A DNA stretch of 64,000 bases from Trema orientale (taxonomy: Eukaryota > Streptophyta > Magnoliopsida > Rosales > Cannabaceae), in contig JXTC01000349.1 of the NCBI GenBank assembly GCA_002914845.1, positions 128,832 through 192,831 of the forward strand, in the 5' to 3' direction. This document shows positions 58,826 to 64,000 of the stretch, piece by piece (within the stretch, counting starts at the first letter, position 1; each line of letters begins with the position of its first letter). The notes under the pieces are model-generated. The model was not told the origin of the DNA, made no database searches, and saw nothing but the letters and a program-made list of their open reading frames with translations. Both the position numbers and the translations under genes were made by a program.

Positions 58826-61800
58826 TTTTTTTTTTTTGGCCGAAGTGAGACTTCATTAAACAAAAGCAAAACAAAAAAGGTCGAGAAGAGGGCCACAAAC
58901 ACCCTAAAAAACAAATTAATCTGCAGCCCCATGCAGGCGGTCAGAAAAAACTTAGAAAGACTATCGGAGACATCAAAATAACCAAAAGAAACTAATAAAG
59001 CCACCCAAGCAACCAAATTGTGTGCTACATAATTTTTGTTCCTACAAATAAAAGATAGTTGAAAGAAGTCAAAAAAGCGCAGTATCGATTTTTCTTGGGA
59101 CACGGGATCTTTGATCTCCCAATGATAATCCACCTCATCTTCTTCAAAGCCAGCTAGTGCGTTCTTACAGTCACTTTCCACTACCACAGACTTCTAACTG
59201 CTAAAAATTGTATGATTGATCGCTAAGAGGATAGCTCTCACTTCGGCAACCAAAGGGTTTATTTCGTTACATCTTTAAGTGAGTATATTCAGTACCGATC
59301 CATTAGTATATCTAGCTACGGCTGCAATGGCAGAATAATCTTCCTAAACAGTTGCGTCTATATTAAGCTTGATACGCGAGGGTGGTGGCGGTTGCCAAAA
59401 GGCCTGATGTAGGTCACACAGTCTGTGGTTCAAGCTCAGGGCTTGAGAGTAAAAGTTGAAGCCGAGTAGAATTTTCCTTACTAATTGATCCAAGTCAGAT
59501 TTGGGCTTGTTATGAACAATCGCATTCTGCTCCAACTAAATCCCCTCAAAGCAAATAGAGATAAATAATATGATATTGTCGCACTCTGTTAAAGGTCTCA
59601 GTATTTGATTATCTAATAACAGTAAGTGCGCAACATCTGCTATGGAGCTAACATGAAATTGGTCTGCTCTAATACCCAGTTGGATAAAAACCAAAGTCTC
59701 TAGAGATGGTAGATAGTCTCTTTATATTGTTCACAAATTTGATACAAGTTAAAACCGATATCAAACATCATAGCAAGTTTGGACCGTACTGGCAAAGTAT
59801 TTACAAGGATTCTCCACCAAAGAAGCTTATGTCTGGGGTGAATATTTGTTAGGATATTTGCCCTAAAAAGCAGATTTCCAATTTTACTCTTTTAGTATAA
59901 ACAACTTTATCTTATATGTAATTATGATATTTGCTAGATTAAATTATCTCAATTGAATAGTTTATTTATCTGAAAAAGATTCCATGATTTTATTTGTGTA
60001 TAAAGAAATAAACATGATTAAGTGTTAATTATGGGGAGACTTGTTTTTTTTATCTAAGTCTAAATTAACTAGTTCACAATCTCTAAATAAAGATGGAACA
60101 CTTTATTTACTAAAAATTATAGTGTTTGTCTATTTCAACATGAATGATATGTCTCAAATCATTGAAGTGTCTGAATTCTGATGAAAACACTAGTACAACA
60201 TAAATAAGTTACGTGTATTGAACTGGACCATGTAATATAAAGAATTGGAGTGCCGTAACTCAATTCTTATACTACTACAAAATAGCTCTTTGCATGTAGA
60301 TCTTAATTCTTGATATTTGACTAGACTTGCTTTTATGGGTTATGGTCTTCTGATTTGTTAAAAGACTAACCTCTGTAATATTAGAGGCAAACTCTGGCAT
60401 ATTGGAGGTTATGGCTTATGAATTGACAGGAACACCAAATAGTTAAGGACACTATACATTTATACCACTTTAATATTTTTCAAGATTCATAGAATAATTA
60501 AATCTAAGATCTTAGTATTCACTTTGTGAATTGGTTGATAATTTTGTCTAAATGGCCATTGAGAATAAAATTATGAACAATATTATTCCTTGATAGAAAG
60601 ATTGTAACTTAAAGGTAAATATGTGTTGGAAGGGTATTACGGTAATTTCACCTATCCAACTGCAGCATTGCATAGGGATTTTACGTGTGGTATAGAATAT
60701 GCTAGATAGATCAGTTAATCAAGGCTAGTTGATTAAATCTCTATAAAAGGTATGACATTTAATCTAAGAGTGTAGTATTGAGCCTTTTAGTAGAGTGTCC
60801 CTTTTACTAATAGTATTTATATAAATACCATAATAAGAGTTATTATGTATTTATTATACTATTGGAGCTTAGATTATTTTGATCTATTAGGTCCCTTGTC
60901 TAACTCAACAAAGCTCATTAATTGATTGGTGGTATTTGTGAAATTAGTTTCATGAAACTATGTAAAAAATGATTCTATACAGAAGTTGGTATTTTTATAA
61001 ATAAGTTATGTGAGTTGGACATATTTATAAAAATACACCCATAGCTCAAATTGGAGAACAAGTCCACTGGACTAGGATTAGCAATTTTGGACCCCATATA
61101 TATAAGATATATGAGAGAAAAAACTACACAGTAACTCTAGGAGAGTCACACACATAATAGAGGGAAAGGGAGAGAGAGAATTCAGACAAGGCTGAGAAAG
61201 AGAGGAGAGAAAAAGTTTCCTGCAATCTCACAGTCTCATCTCATGTCCCCGTGTTCCAAAAGATCAAGAAGGTGTTCTTAATCGTTCTCCAACGAAGAAT
61301 TCAACTTGGTGCCCACTCGCCTTATCAACTAAGAGCAGGAGCATAGACAAGAAGATCTAGGGTTAGAGATTTGATCACCATCAATAAGGAGATCAAGGAG
61401 GAGTATACTATAAGAGGTAAATTCTAATCTTATCTCTAGAGTTTATGTATCTAGATTTGATTTATGTTATACATGATTGATATATGCATGTTCTATAGTT
61501 ATAAAAATTTTTTTTTCATGAAAATTTTAAAACCTAAATCCGCTAACTTTTCTTCTGCGTTCATGATATGATCATGTATTTTCCATAGTTTGCATGCATG
61601 TATGATTTTTTTAAGGTGTTAGGCAATTACCAATAATGTTTTGTTGGAAATTCTGAAAAATGATTTCGAAAAACAATTTTACGGAAAACAATTTTCGCAG
61701 TTTTGTAAATAAATTAAGAATGGAGCAGAATTGGTATTTTAAATTTTTTCTTGAAAATTTACCGTTAAATGATTCGGTGCATTGGCACCTTCTTGATTCC

Positions 61801-64000
61801 CAATAAGAGATTAGAGGAATGATCTGGAAGATGTTCTTCTTTCTCCTTGACTGCACGTCTACGACCATGGGTATCTCTCCCTTGGCAGTCATGAATGAGC
61901 TTGGGATTTCTCCCGTGGTGGCTCAGCTCTCTCACTCTCTCTATCTTTTCTCTCTGTTTCATGTTAAGCACAATTACTGTACTTGTAGTAGGTGTATAGC
62001 TATTATACAGAGGCTTAGGAGTACTTTTCTCTTAAGTATTAGAGAGATATAAATTCTATTAGGTTTATTGGGCTTAACTGACCATTTAATTAGTTATTGG
62101 GCTATGTGTAAGCTAAACAGGGAATCTTATGGATCCAAGTAGTCTAAGCTTTAATGGGCTAATTACCCACGATCATAATTAACTCTTAATTATGACTGAG
62201 CCTTGTCTATTAATATTGGGGCACTCCACTATCGGCCCAATATTGTATTCTTAGACTAAGTGTCATATATTTTATAGGAAGCTAATTAACACTTTAATTA
62301 ACTCGATCTATTTAGCATATACTATAACTGCAGATATACCCACAATGCAATGACATATTAGTGAGGTGAAATTACCGTATTACCCCTCTAGTACATATTT
62401 ACCTTTGAATTGTCATTTTTCATCTAATGGATAACAATTAACTACGGTGTTTATAATTTTCCATACACACACAGTCAAATTCATAAAGTGAATACCTCGC
62501 GCCTGGTTTTTATTATCCAAGTACTTGAAAAAACTCAAAATGACATTATATGGATGGTGCCTAAATTATGAAAGGCGTTCTCGTCAATTCACAAATCTTA
62601 TCTTTCAAGATACCGGAGTTTGAACCATATAATCGGAACTCGTCCTTTAGTAAGTCAAAAAAATAAAACTTATGAAAGCAAGTCTGACAATCACTAAGAT
62701 TAAGGTAATCTTGCAATAGTACTAGATTAGTAAAAGATAGAATATTGAGTTATGACACTTAACCTCAAATTCTATTTTCACTTGGTCCAGTTCAATACAC
62801 TTATAACTTTCTTACAACGCATTAGTGTTTCTATCCAAAGTCAAATACTTTGACGATTGGAGACTTCATCAAACCCGTTGAAATAGACAATATTACATTC
62901 TTTGGTAAAATAAAATATTCCATCTTTATTTGCAAATGTAAATCTTTTATTAAGACATAATGAAAAAAAAAAAATTTAGTCTCTCATATGTGAACACTTC
63001 ATACGAATAATTTTTTATTACTCATTATTAGTCATGAAAACTTTTAGACGTTGCATAATAAAAAATATAAACATTACATGTATATAATTGAGACATAATA
63101 TAGAATTTATTAATAACAAATAGATAACATTTAAATCTAATAAACATTGTTTAAAATGCCTAACAAAGAAACTGCTTTTTAGGGCATATTCCTAATATGT
63201 TTTCCTTCCATAGATTTTGCCAACATCTTGAAGATAAATTCGGAGATTATGAGGGAGGGGGTGTTACTTCTCTATAAGGCTTGGAGAGCATAGTTAAGAG
63301 TGAATTCTCCATGTGTTGATAGAGCCCAGAGCTACCCACCAGAAACAGTGCTAGACGGAGTCGAAGTCTTCAAAATTGCTTTGATTGAGGCCAGATTGAA
63401 TAGAACCTTTAATGTCATTAAGTCCTAACTTCCATTCTCTGTCACTAAATTGGTCACGTTCAGATCAAGATAGTGTTGCATATTATCTTTTGAGTGGGGC
63501 TTATAACTTTTAAGAAATGGTGCCCACGGATCTCTCTAGAAATCAATGGAGCGACCATTCCCAATCTTTTTGCAAGTACCCTAACGGATGATATCTCTGG
63601 TAGCCAAAATTGATTTCCAGATCCAAGGGTCTGTTGCTTTAGCTTGAATGGATAAGAAGTCTTCACTCTTTAGATACTTTTCTCAGATCAAAGAAGACCA
63701 AATAAAGTGTATTCCTTTAAGAATTTGCCAACCCTACTTTACCAGGAAACATCTGTTAATCTTATGAGTTTGACGAAAGCCTAAGCCACACAGGTATTTA
63801 AGGGAGCACAACGTGTCCCAAGCTTTCAAATAAAGATTCTTTTTTCCAAAAGAAAACCCCACTAGAAATCATGAATAGTAGCATCAATAGTTGTTGAGAT
63901 TTTTTGGGCACTGGAATTGTCATGAAAGCATAAGTCGGCATAGCCATGGCTACTGATTTGGCTAGAACTGATCTTCCTGCTTGGAAAAGGATATGACTCT
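58826..64000 (-). mobile_element. LINE (L1-type) 3' portion, split by a later insertion and cut by the window edge
   Basis: The minus strand ends in poly(A) (T run at 58826-58836 on the plus strand). Reading towards it: 63204-64000 contains the end of a reverse-transcriptase ORF, with decayed forms of the typical AWDTLC..K..GGLGFR...IN..FLAKWGWQIL pattern; an insertion at 59847-63193; then WQNLWKENI/HPRHKLLWWRIL and NTLPVRSKLAMMFDIG (zf-RVT region, about 59.6-59.85 kb); then an RNase H domain with KLNIDATV (about 59350), VAEVRAILLAI (about 59240) and VVVESDCK (about 59180), which supply the Asp, Glu and Asp metal ligands. Several stops interrupt the frame (for example after NIDATV and before KSVVVES), so it is inactive. 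The 5' part lies beyond 64000. Confidence 0.82.
59847..63193. mobile_element. Large foldback or paired LTR-like insertion inside the LINE (3.35 kb)
   Basis: The left end TGTTAGGATATTTGCCCTAA and the right end, on the minus strand AGGAATATGCCCTAAAAAGC, are inverted, and the whole segment divides into two diverged arms of about 1.7 kb meeting near 61.6 kb. Shared blocks in opposite orientation include GTGTATTGAACTGGACCA (about 60216; about 62780 on the minus strand) and GGTAATTTCACC with GGTAAATATGT nearby (about 60640; about 62380). AATAT lies just outside each end (59841-59845 and 63194-63198), a 5-bp target repeat. The TGTTAGG end and 5-bp repeat suggest two LTR-like units in inverted order or a foldback derived from them. 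No protein domains are seen. Looks old and decayed; younger than the LINE it splits. Confidence 0.6.

Overview
This is nuclear DNA from a flowering plant, most likely a eudicot and possibly a rosid; the species cannot be fixed from sequence alone. It is very AT-rich. The clear genes have GT-AG introns or plant-specific families (dirigent, SKU5-like, glycine-rich wall protein), and the gaps hold Helitrons, MITEs, MULE-like elements and a LINE.

Layout. 0-5 kb: two tandem dirigent genes on the minus strand, the first cut short at an assembly N and the second a pseudogene. 5-9.5 kb: two diverged copies of one repeat in opposite orientation, with GC-rich tandem repeats near the middle. 10.2-12.1 kb: a two-exon BAP31-type ER membrane protein (minus). 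12.6-20.3 kb: a 7.7-kb terminal-inverted-repeat element with MULE-like termini, carrying a Ulp1-type cysteine-peptidase fragment and two nested MITEs. 20.5-23 kb: a Helitron and three MITEs. 23.4-27.1 kb: the E2 subunit of mitochondrial 2-oxoglutarate dehydrogenase (plus, 14 coding exons, 472 aa). 27.9-34.4 kb: a RAD16-like SNF2/RING ATPase (minus, 16 exons, 878 aa), convergent with E2. 34.9-47 kb: no convincing gene; foldback elements, a second MULE-like element with a Helitron inside, another Helitron and several MITEs. 47.8-48.5 kb: a secreted glycine-rich protein (minus) with an N in its repeat. 49.5-52.9 kb: Helitron-like and MITE sequence with a tRNA-derived SINE head. 53.3-56.1 kb: an SKU5-similar multicopper-oxidase-like gene (minus, 8 exons, 541 aa). 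57-64 kb: a Harbinger-like MITE with another MITE inside it, a third copy of a second MITE family, and a LINE running off the right edge, split by a 3.35-kb element.

Exon models were built by hand: each junction keeps the frame and the protein reads through in family order. The genes do not form a pathway. Dirigent, glycine-rich and SKU5-like products are all expected in the wall or apoplast, but nothing in the sequence links their regulation.

The most distinctive content is the transposon archaeology. A near-palindromic MITE family of about 172 bp has six copies here, four with recoverable 9-bp target duplications (three perfect). A second MITE family has three copies, also with about 9-bp duplications. 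A Helitron family has three well-defined copies and one odd one. Several insertions are nested, which gives a relative chronology.
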